From Kutzneria buriramensis (GTDB lineage Bacteria > Actinomycetota > Actinomycetes > Mycobacteriales > Pseudonocardiaceae), in NCBI RefSeq assembly GCF_043575855.1, contig NZ_CP144375.1:2356001-2420000 (forward strand): DNA of 64,000 nucleotides, read 5' to 3'. The position numbers and the translations under genes are program-made. The notes beneath the pieces are model-generated. The model was not told the origin of the DNA, searched no databases, and saw only the letters and a program-made list of their open reading frames with translations. Shown piece after piece: positions 53,121-61,065 of the stretch. Numbering within the stretch: the stretch's first letter is position 1; the number at the start of each line of letters is the position of its first letter.

Positions 53121-53855
53121 ATGAACACCACTCAGCGGAGCTTGGACGGCCAGACCGCCCTCGTCACCGGCGCCACCTCCGGCATCGGGCGGGCCGCCGC
53201 GATCCAGCTCGCCCGGGAAGGGGCGACAGTCATCGTGCACGGCCGCGACGCGGACCGGGGCCAGCAGATCGTCACCGAGATCGAGCAGGCCGGCGGCAAG
53301 GCCCGCTTCATCGCGGCCGACCTGTCCGACCCCGCCGAGATCCGCCGCCTCACCGACGAGGCCGGCCACGTCGACGTGCTCGTCAACAACGCCGGCTTCT
53401 CCTGGTTCGGCCCCACCGCCGACCTGGACGTCGCCACCTACGACGCACTGTTCGACAGCAACGTGCGGGCCCCGTACTTCCTGGTCGCGGCGCTCGCCCC
53501 CCGAATGGCGGCCAACGGCGGCGGCAGCATCGTCAACGTCTCCAGCATGGCGGCCACCGTCGGACTGGCCGGCGGCGCCGCCTACAGCGGCACCAAGGCG
53601 ACGCTCACCGCCATGACCCGGGCCTGGGCGGCCGAGTTCAGCCCGCACGGGGTGCGGGTCAACGCCGTCGCCCCCGGCCCCGTGTACACCGCCGCCGATC
53701 CGGCGCGCATCGAGGAGCTCGGGGCCACCACGCTGCTCGGTCGCGCGGCCCGGGCCGACGAGATCGCCGAGGTGATCACGTTCCTCGCCACTCCCGCCGC
53801 CGCCTACCTCACCGGCGCCACGGTCGCCGCCGACGGCGGCCGGACCGCCATCTGA
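53121..53855 (+). CDS. Short-chain dehydrogenase/reductase
   Basis: 244 residues, classical SDR: TGATSGIG at about 15-22, VNNAGFSW, catalytic VSSMAA and AYSGTKA (Tyr-x3-Lys), and C-terminal LTGATVAADGGRTAI. ATG 53121 has AGGGAG seven bases upstream. It is divergent from the LAL regulator (137 bases apart) and is followed after 45 bases by an alpha/beta hydrolase gene. The two may degrade an alcohol or ketone and its ester. Confidence 0.92.
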   Translation: MNTTQRSLDGQTALVTGATSGIGRAAAIQLAREGATVIVHGRDADRGQQIVTEIEQAGGKARFIAADLSDPAEIRRLTDEAGHVDVLVNNAGFSWFGPTADLDVATYDALFDSNVRAPYFLVAALAPRMAANGGGSIVNVSSMAATVGLAGGAAYSGTKATLTAMTRAWAAEFSPHGVRVNAVAPGPVYTAADPARIEELGATTLLGRAARADEIAEVITFLATPAAAYLTGATVAADGGRTAI

Positions 53856-53900
53856 CCTCCGACCACCTCACCGCAGTCCGTCAACGCCCGGAAAGCAGCC

Positions 53901-54758
53901 ATGACCGCCTACACGCACGACACCGTGCCAACCGACTTCGTCGAGGCGAACGGCATCCGCTTCGCCTATCGCCGCTTCGGCGCCACCAGCGCTGTTCCCT
54001 TGGTCTTCTTCCAGCACTTCATGGGCAACCTCGACGACCACGACCCGGCGCTGACCGACGCCTTCGCTGTTGATCGCGAGGTCATTCTGTTCAACAACGC
54101 CGGCGTCGCCTCGTCCACCGGCGCCACTCCCGACACGATCGAGCAGACCGCGCGAGACGCCGAAGCGTTCCTCGACGCGATCGGCCTCGACACGGTCGAC
54201 CTGCTCGCCCACTCGATGGGCGGCCTCGTCGCCCAACAGGTGGCGTTCGACCGGCCTGAACTCGTGCGGCGACTCGTCCTGGTCGGCACCGCGCCTCGTG
54301 GAGGCGAGGGTGTCGGCGAACTTCCGCCGGATACTCGGGCACTGTTCTTCAAGACCTACGAACATCAGGAAGAAATGTGGCTGCCGATTCTGTTCGCCCC
54401 CTCTGAGAGCAGCCAGGCGGCCGGTCACGCGTTCCTGAGGCGCATCATGGCCCGGGGGGACCGTGACGACGCGGTGTCGGCGTCGACTGTCCAGGCGCAG
54501 ACCGTCGCCATCGCGGCTTATGGCGCGGACAAGGACGAGACCTACGCCCATCTCAAGGGACTGCGTCAACCGACCCTGGTCGTCAACGGCAACAACGACA
54601 TCATCATCCCCACCATCAACTCCTACCTGCTCCAGCAACATGCCCCCAACGCACAGCTCATCCTCTATCCCGACGCCAACCACGGCGCCCACTTTCAGTA
54701 CCCCGACCTGTTCGTCAAGCACACCAAGCTGTTCCTGGACGCCGAGCAGCTTCAGTAG
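53901..54758 (+). CDS. Alpha/beta hydrolase
   Basis: 285 residues. The nucleophile elbow is LLAHSMGGLVAQ (Ser), with the acid in the NGNNDIIIPT region and the His in DANHGAHFQYP. It resembles epoxide-hydrolase/haloperoxidase-like enzymes; the oxyanion stretch is VFFQHFMGNLDDHD. It probably hydrolyses a small ester or lactone. ATG 53901 has GGAAAGCAGCC upstream. It is cotranscribed with the SDR. Confidence 0.9.
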   Translation: MTAYTHDTVPTDFVEANGIRFAYRRFGATSAVPLVFFQHFMGNLDDHDPALTDAFAVDREVILFNNAGVASSTGATPDTIEQTARDAEAFLDAIGLDTVDLLAHSMGGLVAQQVAFDRPELVRRLVLVGTAPRGGEGVGELPPDTRALFFKTYEHQEEMWLPILFAPSESSQAAGHAFLRRIMARGDRDDAVSASTVQAQTVAIAAYGADKDETYAHLKGLRQPTLVVNGNNDIIIPTINSYLLQQHAPNAQLILYPDANHGAHFQYPDLFVKHTKLFLDAEQLQ

Positions 54759-54920
54759 GGGCTCGCTCACCGCCCCCATCAGCAACGTCGCCTCTAACCG
54801 CCCTCGCCGATCCCGACCGGCGGCAGCGTCCCGGTCTCACCAAGATCGGCCAAGAAAAGTCCATTCCAGACAGTTGGCGCCAGCGGCGGAAAGCCCCGCC
54901 AGGACATCGACCCGTGAGCG

Positions 54921-55067
54921 CAGATCGACCTGGCGCTCGAAGCGTACGAACGCGCCCATGAGCCGAAGTCGCTCGTCCTGATCGAGGGCGGGTACTATTC
55001 GCCCTACCTCGACAAGTTCGCCGAATCCTTGCAATCGGCGCTCGCGCGGTTCCAGCGGCGGTTGTGA
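54921..55067 (+). pseudogene. C-terminal stub of an alpha/beta hydrolase
   Basis: 49 codons read LALEAYERAHEPKSLVLI, then EGGYYSPYLDKFAESL, before TGA, matching the end of dienelactone-hydrolase-like alpha/beta hydrolases. The usual His motif (EGGHxxPY) has Tyr in place of His. No upstream part is present; 54759-54920 shows nothing else. Confidence 0.55.
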
Positions 55068-55116
55068 CCCGTCTCAGTGACGGCACAGTCCCCGCCGAGC
55101 TGGGTAAACTCGGTGC

Positions 55117-55980
55117 GTGGCAGTCCAGGACAGCGAGTTCGGCCGGGTGCTGCGGGCCTGGCGGAACCGGGCCGCGCCCGAGGAATACGGCTTGCCGGTC
55201 GCCCCGGGGCGTCGTGCGCACGGCCTGCGCCGCCCCGAACTCGCGCGTCTGGCCGGGGTGTCGCCGGACTACATCGCCCAGTTGGAACAGGGCCGGGCGA
55301 CCGCGCCGTCCGCACACGTGCTGGGCGCACTTGCACGGACCCTGCGGCTTTCCCGCGACGAACGTCGGCACCTGTTCCGGCTGGCCGGCTTGTCCGTCAC
55401 CGCCGAAAGCCCCGCCGGGGGAACGCTGCCGGACGCGGCGACCCGCGTGATCACACGGCTACCGGCCAGCCCGGCAGCCGTGTACGACGTGCGCTGGAAC
55501 CCGATCGCCTGGAATCCACTGTGGACGGCGGTCATGGGCGATCCACAGAAGCGGCCTCAGCGCGAGCGCAACATGGCGTGGCGCTACTTCACCGGCCTGC
55601 CGACCCGGGTGGTGCGCGGCGAGGAGGACCGACGCCGTTACGAGGAGACGATCGCGGCGGACCTGCGGGCGACCTCCGCCCGCTACCCCCGGGATCCCGG
55701 GTTGGCCCGCCTGATCGCGGACCTGCTGGCTGCGAGTCCTCGATTCCGCGAAGTCTGGGAGACGACTACGGTCGCGTCCTACGAGCGGGAGAGCAAGGTC
55801 GTCGCGCATCCCGAGCTCGGCGATCTCCACCTGGACTGCGACATCCTGACCACACAGCAACACGATGTGCGGATCGTCATGTACACGGCGGCACCCGGCA
55901 GCGATACCGATCGCGCCCTGGGCGAGCTCACCGCTGCCGCTCGGCGAGCACCTTCTGGGCCAGCTGAAGACGCGAGCTGA
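55117..55980 (+). CDS. XRE regulator with MmyB-like ligand domain
   Basis: 287 residues. An N-terminal helix-turn-helix (RRPELARLAGVSPDYIAQLEQGR, about 38-60) is joined to a C-terminal MmyB-like PAS-type domain with VYDVRWNPIAWNPLWTAVMGD, MAWRYFTG and the DLHLDCDILTTQQHDVRIVMYTA strand. These bind fatty-acid-like ligands and often regulate adjacent dehydrogenases. GTG 55117 is close behind a TAAACT -10-like element (55105-55110), so the message may be leaderless. Its 3' end overlaps a decayed LuxR-type gene on the other strand. Confidence 0.9.
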   Translation: MAVQDSEFGRVLRAWRNRAAPEEYGLPVAPGRRAHGLRRPELARLAGVSPDYIAQLEQGRATAPSAHVLGALARTLRLSRDERRHLFRLAGLSVTAESPAGGTLPDAATRVITRLPASPAAVYDVRWNPIAWNPLWTAVMGDPQKRPQRERNMAWRYFTGLPTRVVRGEEDRRRYEETIAADLRATSARYPRDPGLARLIADLLAASPRFREVWETTTVASYERESKVVAHPELGDLHLDCDILTTQQHDVRIVMYTAAPGSDTDRALGELTAAARRAPSGPAEDAS

Positions 55981-56450
55981 CACCCAGCTTGGTGAAGGCC
56001 GCACGCAGGTGAGTGGCGACGGTGTTGGGGGAAACGAAGAGCTCTGCTGCCACCACGCCGGTGCGAGAGCCAGTTCCATCCGTGCCGCAGTCGCGGTGCC
56101 GTTGGGTCGGGCGGCAATCCGATCGGCGACCGCGACGGCGTGCTCGTCGCGGCCCACCGCCGTCAGCATCCGCACCGCGTCAACGACGACGACCGTCCAC
56201 TTCGGATCGTCGTCGATGAAGTCGATTGCCTTCGCCACAAGGTCCGCGGCCTGATCAGGGGTTTCGTCGAAGACCTGCTCGACGTCCGGGCCGCCCAACG
56301 ACCCGACCGCAAGCAGCGGGATTCGGCCGGTCGCGGCCAACAACTCGCGCAGACGTGGCCCTGGATCGTGGTCCAGGCGGTCGCGGGCCATGTCGATCAC
56401 GGTATGCCGGACAGCGCAGTCCACCGACGGAGCAAGGTAGCGACACCAGT
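55928..56450 (-). pseudogene. C-terminal remnant of a LuxR-family regulator
   Basis: The minus strand carries a helical region (VEQVFDETPDQAADLV, VVVVDAVRMLTAVGRDEHAV, about 56140-56300). After a frame break near 56070 comes the LuxR recognition helix segment AAELFVSPNTVATHLRAAF with TKLGVSSRLQLAQKVLAE, ending at TGA 55930-55928. The N-terminal ATPase part is missing. The end overlaps the convergent XRE gene by 53 bases. Confidence 0.6.
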
Positions 56451-56491
56451 ACCACCCTCGAGGCTGCTCAACGCCCGCAGGCAGCCCTAGC

Positions 56492-56998
56492 GTGGGACGG
56501 GTGGAAGTCACTCTGACCGTCAACGGCGTTCGTCACGCCATCGACGTGGACACCCGGATGAGCCTGCTCGACACGGTCCGGGAGAGGCTCGCCCTGACCG
56601 GCTCGAAGAAGGGCTGCGACCAAGGTCAATGCGGCGCATGCACGATGTTGGTCGACGGTCGCCGGGTGGTGTCGTGCTTGCAGTTGGCGATTGCGGCCGA
56701 CGGACGCGAGGTGACCACGATCGAGGGCATCGCCGACCGTGACCGACTCCACCCGGTGCAGCAGGCGTTCGTGGATCTAGACGGCTACCAGTGTGGATAT
56801 TGCACCCCGGGCCAGATCTGCTCCGCTGTGGCGGTCCTGCAGGAGTACAGCGACGGCTGGCCGAGCGCGGTCACCGCAGCCGACGAACCCGCGGCCTTGG
56901 ACGAGGTTGAGATCCGGGAGCGGATGAGCGGGAACCTGTGCCGCTGCGGCGCGTACGCCGGCATCGTAGCCGCCGTTGGACGGGCGGCCGAGGCGTGA
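56492..56998 (+). CDS. Molybdenum aldehyde oxidase/dehydrogenase 2Fe-2S subunit (PaoA/YagT-like)
   Basis: 168 residues. The plant-type 2Fe-2S cluster is held by Cys42, Cys47, Cys50 and Cys62 (GCDQGQCGACT, VVSCLQ); the second cluster by CGYC (about 101-104) and NLCRCGAY near the C-terminus. It passes electrons from the molybdenum centre to FAD in a three-subunit hydroxylase. GTG 56492 or GTG 56501 can start it. No twin-arginine signal is present, unlike E. coli PaoA, so it is probably cytoplasmic. Its stop overlaps the FAD subunit start (GTGA). Confidence 0.92.
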   Translation: MGRVEVTLTVNGVRHAIDVDTRMSLLDTVRERLALTGSKKGCDQGQCGACTMLVDGRRVVSCLQLAIAADGREVTTIEGIADRDRLHPVQQAFVDLDGYQCGYCTPGQICSAVAVLQEYSDGWPSAVTAADEPAALDEVEIRERMSGNLCRCGAYAGIVAAVGRAAEA

Positions 56999-57984
56999 AG
57001 GAGTTCACCTACGTACGTCCGGCCGCCGTCATCGAGGCCGTGACCCTGCGCGCCGGCCGGCCCGGCAGCCGCTATCTGGCCGGTGGCACCAACCTGGTCG
57101 ACCTCATGAAGATCGGCGTCGAGCAGCCGGACGAGCTGATCGATGTCACCGGCCTGGGAATGGACCGGATCGAGACAACCCTGGACGCAGGCCTGCGGAT
57201 CGGCGCCGCCGTGAGCAACAGCGATCTGGCCGTCCACCCGGCGGTCCGGCAGGACTTCGCGGCCTTGTCGCAAGCGATCCTGTCCGGCGCCTCCGGGCAA
57301 TTGCGCAATATGGCCACGGTCGGAGGAAACCTCCTGCAACGCACCCGCTGCGCCTATTTCGCTGACATCTCGCTGCCCTGCAACAAGCGCAACCCGGGCA
57401 GCGGATGCCCCGCATTGGCCGGCGAGCACCACAACCATGCGATCCTCGGCTGGTCGGAGCACTGCGTCGCGACCCACCCTTCGGACATGGTCGTTGCCTT
57501 GATGGCCTACGACGCCACCGTGGAGGCCCACACGCCCAGCGGCCCGGTCCGGATCCCGATCTCGGACTTCTATCGTCCGGTGGCAGACACCCCGCACCTG
57601 GAGACGACTCTGCCGGAGCATGCCTTGATCACGGGTGTCACGGTGCCGCCGGCGCCGCCGGCGTCGTCGCGGTATCGCAAGGTGCGCGAGCGGGCGTCGT
57701 TCGCTTTCGCGACCGGGTCGGTCGCGGCCGCTTTGACCGTACGGGCGGGGGCCGTGCACGCCGTCCGCATCGCCCTCGGCGGCGCCGCCTCGCATCCGTG
57801 GCGCGCCTCGACAGCGGAAGCAGCCCTGCTCGGTGAGCCAGCCACGGAGGACTCCTTCGCGAAAGCCGCCGCGGCGGAACTTGCCGAGGCCCGCCCACTG
57901 CCCCACAACCAGTACAAGGTTGCTCTGCTGCGCGATCTGATCGTCGCCGTGCTCGGCGACCTGGCCGTCGAGGCCGGCGCGTGA
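56995..57984 (+). CDS. FAD-binding subunit with 4Fe-4S insert (PaoB/YagS-like)
   Basis: 329 residues. The FAD motif YLAGGTNLVDLMK is at about 27-39, with ATVGGNLLQ near 107-115. Cys119, Cys129, Cys138 and Cys157 (RTRCAYF, PCNKRNPGSGC, EHCVATHPSD) match the 4Fe-4S-binding insert of E. coli PaoB, which sets this branch apart from ordinary xanthine dehydrogenases. It overlaps both neighbours by four bases, so all three subunits are made from one message. Confidence 0.92.
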   Translation: MKEFTYVRPAAVIEAVTLRAGRPGSRYLAGGTNLVDLMKIGVEQPDELIDVTGLGMDRIETTLDAGLRIGAAVSNSDLAVHPAVRQDFAALSQAILSGASGQLRNMATVGGNLLQRTRCAYFADISLPCNKRNPGSGCPALAGEHHNHAILGWSEHCVATHPSDMVVALMAYDATVEAHTPSGPVRIPISDFYRPVADTPHLETTLPEHALITGVTVPPAPPASSRYRKVRERASFAFATGSVAAALTVRAGAVHAVRIALGGAASHPWRASTAEAALLGEPATEDSFAKAAAAELAEARPLPHNQYKVALLRDLIVAVLGDLAVEAGA

Positions 57985-60080
57985 CCGCCGTCGGCTCGGG
58001 CCGGACCCGCCTGGAAGGGCACGACAAGGTCACCGGGGCCGCCCGCTATGCCGGCGACGTCCCCGCCGACGGGCTGCTGCACGGCTGGCCGGTGCTCGCC
58101 ACGATTCCACGCGGCCGCATCACCGGGATCGACACCAGCGCGGTGCAGGCCATGCCGGGTGTGGTTGCCGTGCTGCACCACGGCAACAGCCCTCGCCTGG
58201 TCGAGGGCGCCGGCTGGACCGACGCGGACCCGAACCTGCAACTACTGCAGGACGATCGGATCCCGTACGCCGGATGGCCGGTCGCACTGGTCGTGGCCGA
58301 GACGTTCGAGCAAGCCCGAGCGGCCGCGATGGCGCTGCCCGTCAAATACCACGCCCAGCCCTGGGACGTCACGTTCTCGGCCGCCCACCCTGGCCTCTAC
58401 ACCCCCGACGAGGTGAACCTGCACCAGCCGTCCGAGACCGCGCACGGCGACCTGGACGCCGGGCTTTCCGCCTCGGCGGTGGTGCTCGACCGGACGTACA
58501 CCACGCCCGAGGAGCACCACAACGCCATGGAGCCGCACGCCGCCATCGCCCAATGGGTCGGCGGCCGGCTCGAAGTGGTCGACTCCAACCAGGGCTCCTA
58601 CGCGGTGGCCCAGGACCTGGCCAAGTTGTTCGCCCTCGACCTGTCCCAGGTGCGGGTCCGCTCCGAGCATGTCGGCGGAGGTTTCGGTTCCAAAGCCACC
58701 ACCCGGCCCCCGGCCGTGCTGGCGGCTATGGCCGCGACGGTGCTGTGCCGCCCGGTCCGCGTGGTGCTCACCCGCCGTCACATGTTCTCGCTGGTCGGCT
58801 ACCGCCCGCCGACCTCGCAGCGAATCCGGCTCGGCGCCGCCCCGGACGGCCGGCTCCTCGCGTACGAGCACCTCACGGCCACCCAGACCGCGACCACCTT
58901 CGAGTACGTCGAACCTGCCGGCGTGGTCGGCAAGGTCATGTACGCGGCCGACGCGTTGCGTATCGGCCACCGCGTGGTCCGCCTCGATGTGCCGATCCCC
59001 AAATGGATGCGCGGGCCCGGCGAGGCACCTGGCGCGTTCGCCCTCGAGTCGGCCATGGACGAACTGGCCGAGAAATGCGGTATCGACCCGATCGATCTTC
59101 GGATCCGCAACGAACCCGCGGTGGCCCCAGGCTCGGGCCGGCCGTTCACCAGCCGCAACGTGGTCGCTTGCTACCTCGAGGGCGCGAAACGGTTCGGCTG
59201 GTACGAACGCGACCCGCGGCCGGGAATCCGCCGGGAGGGCCGCTGGTGGCTGGGCACCGGCATGGGCGCCGCGACCTACCCGGGCGAGACCGCCCCAGCC
59301 ACTGCCGCCGCAACAGCGGAGATCGACGGGACCGTCACGATCCGTATCACCGCGGCGGACATCGGCACCGGCGCCCGCACCGCGCTGGCCCAGATCGCCG
59401 CCGACGCACTGAGCCTGCCGGTCGAGTGGATCAGGATGCGGATCGCTGACAGCGACTTTGGCCCAGCCATCCTCGCCGGCCACTCGTTCGGCACCGCCTC
59501 CTGGGGACTTGCTGTCGACGAAGCCTGCAAAGCCCTCCGCGCCCGTACCACCGGCACCCCCACCGAGCCGATCACCGTGCAGGTGAACACGGCAGAGCTC
59601 ATCCAGGCAATGGGTCGCCCCGAACGGCACGCGTTCGGGGCCCAGTTCGCCGAGGTCGCCGTCGACGTCCTCAGCGGTGAGGTGCGGGTGCGGCGACTGC
59701 TCGGCGTCTACGCGATCGGCCGCGTCGTCAACCCGTTGACCGCGCGCAGCCAGCTCGTCGGCGGCATGGTGTGGGGTCTGTCGATGGCGTTACACGAGGA
59801 GGCCGTCCGCGACCCCGCGTTCGGCGGCCACCTCAACGCCAACCTGGCCGGCTACCACTACGCGGCAAACGCCGACGTGCCCGACATCGAGGTCGGCTGG
59901 GTCGACGACCCGGACCTGGCCAACCCGACCGGCATCAAAGGCGCCGGGGAAATCGGCATCGTCGGCGTAGCCGCGGCCATCGCCAACGCCGTCTGGCACG
60001 CCACCGGCATACGGCACCGGAATCTGCCGATCACACCCGCCCGGGTGCTGGCCACGCCACCGGAGGGCCCGCGTGCGTGA
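57981..60080 (+). CDS. Molybdopterin-binding catalytic subunit (PaoC/YagR-like)
   Basis: 699 residues, typical for the short catalytic subunits. Family features: RLEGHDKVTGAARYAGDV at the start, EHVGGGFGSKATTRP, the MRGPGEAPG segment, GTASWG, and the C-terminal TGIKGAGEIG that carries the catalytic Glu. It hydroxylates an aldehyde or N-heterocycle with water as oxygen donor. GTG 57981 lies in a GTGA overlap. No XdhC/PaoD maturation gene is seen directly downstream. Confidence 0.92.
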   Translation: MTAVGSGRTRLEGHDKVTGAARYAGDVPADGLLHGWPVLATIPRGRITGIDTSAVQAMPGVVAVLHHGNSPRLVEGAGWTDADPNLQLLQDDRIPYAGWPVALVVAETFEQARAAAMALPVKYHAQPWDVTFSAAHPGLYTPDEVNLHQPSETAHGDLDAGLSASAVVLDRTYTTPEEHHNAMEPHAAIAQWVGGRLEVVDSNQGSYAVAQDLAKLFALDLSQVRVRSEHVGGGFGSKATTRPPAVLAAMAATVLCRPVRVVLTRRHMFSLVGYRPPTSQRIRLGAAPDGRLLAYEHLTATQTATTFEYVEPAGVVGKVMYAADALRIGHRVVRLDVPIPKWMRGPGEAPGAFALESAMDELAEKCGIDPIDLRIRNEPAVAPGSGRPFTSRNVVACYLEGAKRFGWYERDPRPGIRREGRWWLGTGMGAATYPGETAPATAAATAEIDGTVTIRITAADIGTGARTALAQIAADALSLPVEWIRMRIADSDFGPAILAGHSFGTASWGLAVDEACKALRARTTGTPTEPITVQVNTAELIQAMGRPERHAFGAQFAEVAVDVLSGEVRVRRLLGVYAIGRVVNPLTARSQLVGGMVWGLSMALHEEAVRDPAFGGHLNANLAGYHYAANADVPDIEVGWVDDPDLANPTGIKGAGEIGIVGVAAAIANAVWHATGIRHRNLPITPARVLATPPEGPRA

Positions 60081-60547
60081 CGTGCTGCGGGCGTTCGATC
60101 ACCTCGCTCCAGCTCGAGCTGTCCGCCCACGCGCCCGGTGGACGAGAACGATGCCGCCAAGCCCCTTGACCGGTACCAGAATGGCAGACGGGCGCACGGC
60201 GTCGTGGAACGCCTCCCGCGTGGTCACGGGCGGCGTGGTGTCGGTAGGCACGGCCTCGTCGCCGCCGCAATTGTGGGCATAGCGGGGAAAGCTCCGGCGC
60301 CGACCAGGATGCGGAGCCGGTGCGCGCTTGAACACGTGCGCGGTGGGGGAGAGTTCGACGGTGACACCGCCTGGGCTCCTTGGCCTCGCCACGCCATCGC
60401 ACGAAGTCGTGCCGGGTGATCAGATATCTGCTCCCGGAAGTCCTAAGTGCTCACCTGAGCCGCGACCGTCACAGACGCCCGTTCAAGGCCGTTGACCTGC
60501 GGTTCAGTGCCGTTGAGGTCCGTTGAGCGCAGTTGGAAGAGCTCATA
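60081..60547. other. Intergenic stretch without a supported gene
   Basis: 467 bases between the molybdenum oxidase and repeat copy B. Short frames exist on both strands, for example 97 codons on the minus strand from 60392 to 60099 containing AILVPVKGLGGIVLVHR, but none shows a family match. GTTCAAGGCCGTTGA-like repeats at 60480-60530 resemble the arm sequence of the repeat that follows. Confidence 0.4.
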
Positions 60548-60694
60548 GGTGTGAACCAAGGACGGCATAGTGCGCCGACCTGCGGAAACGCAACTTCCGC
60601 AGGTCGGCGCGGATCCGTTCAGAGTCGTTGTGCGCAGTTGGGGACCGTTCAACGCACATGTTTGCTCCCCATCTGCTCCCCGCCGTGCTCCCCA
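60548..60694 (+). repeat. 147-base direct repeat, copy B, with perfect hairpin
   Basis: Partner of copy A at 47073-47219. It starts with GGTGTGAACC from the tRNA-Val anticodon loop, but the rest of the tRNA fragment is absent. The hairpin is a perfect 16-bp stem (GCGCCGACCTGCGGAA and its complement) with a seven-base loop. Several differences from copy A fall in the loop and at the stem tip while the pairing core is kept. TGCTCCCC repeats follow. Confidence 0.7.
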
Positions 60695-60774
60695 GCTCCC
60701 ACCGCCTATCGCCGGCGGGCCTCAAACTGGTTGGCTGCGACGCGGGCCCCGCGAATTTTGTCGCAGACGAGCGG

Positions 60775-61011
60775 TCAAGACGGTAGCCATCGAAACCAGT
60801 AGACGGCCTGCCCGCCGACGACGACCAAGCGGTCGTTGTCCAGCCAAGCACAGTCAACCAGGTCGCTGTCCAGTCGGAGCTCGGCGAGGCACCGCGCCTC
60901 GGGCAACTGGTGAATCCGCAGCATGCTGTCGTCCGAGACCGTTGCGAGCCAGATGCCGTTGGGTGACCATGAATGCTCGGTCACGGACGCGCCACTGTCC
61001 AAAGTTGTCAT
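60775..61011 (-). CDS. WD40-repeat fragment
   Basis: 78 residues containing about one and a half WD40 blades: HSWSPNGIWLATVSDDSMLRIHQL, then AELRLDSDLVDCAWLDNDRLVVVGGQAVYWF. This is far too short for a propeller. It looks like the C-terminal end of a longer WD40 protein, such as those fused to NTPases, with its own ATG by chance. The likely broken gene is divergent from the TIR gene, 54 bases apart. Confidence 0.55.
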   Translation of the reverse strand: MTTLDSGASVTEHSWSPNGIWLATVSDDSMLRIHQLPEARCLAELRLDSDLVDCAWLDNDRLVVVGGQAVYWFRWLPS

Positions 61012-61065
61012 CGCGCTTCGGTGGATGGTGTAACGGAACTTTGCCGATGGTCGACGTAGTGCGGT

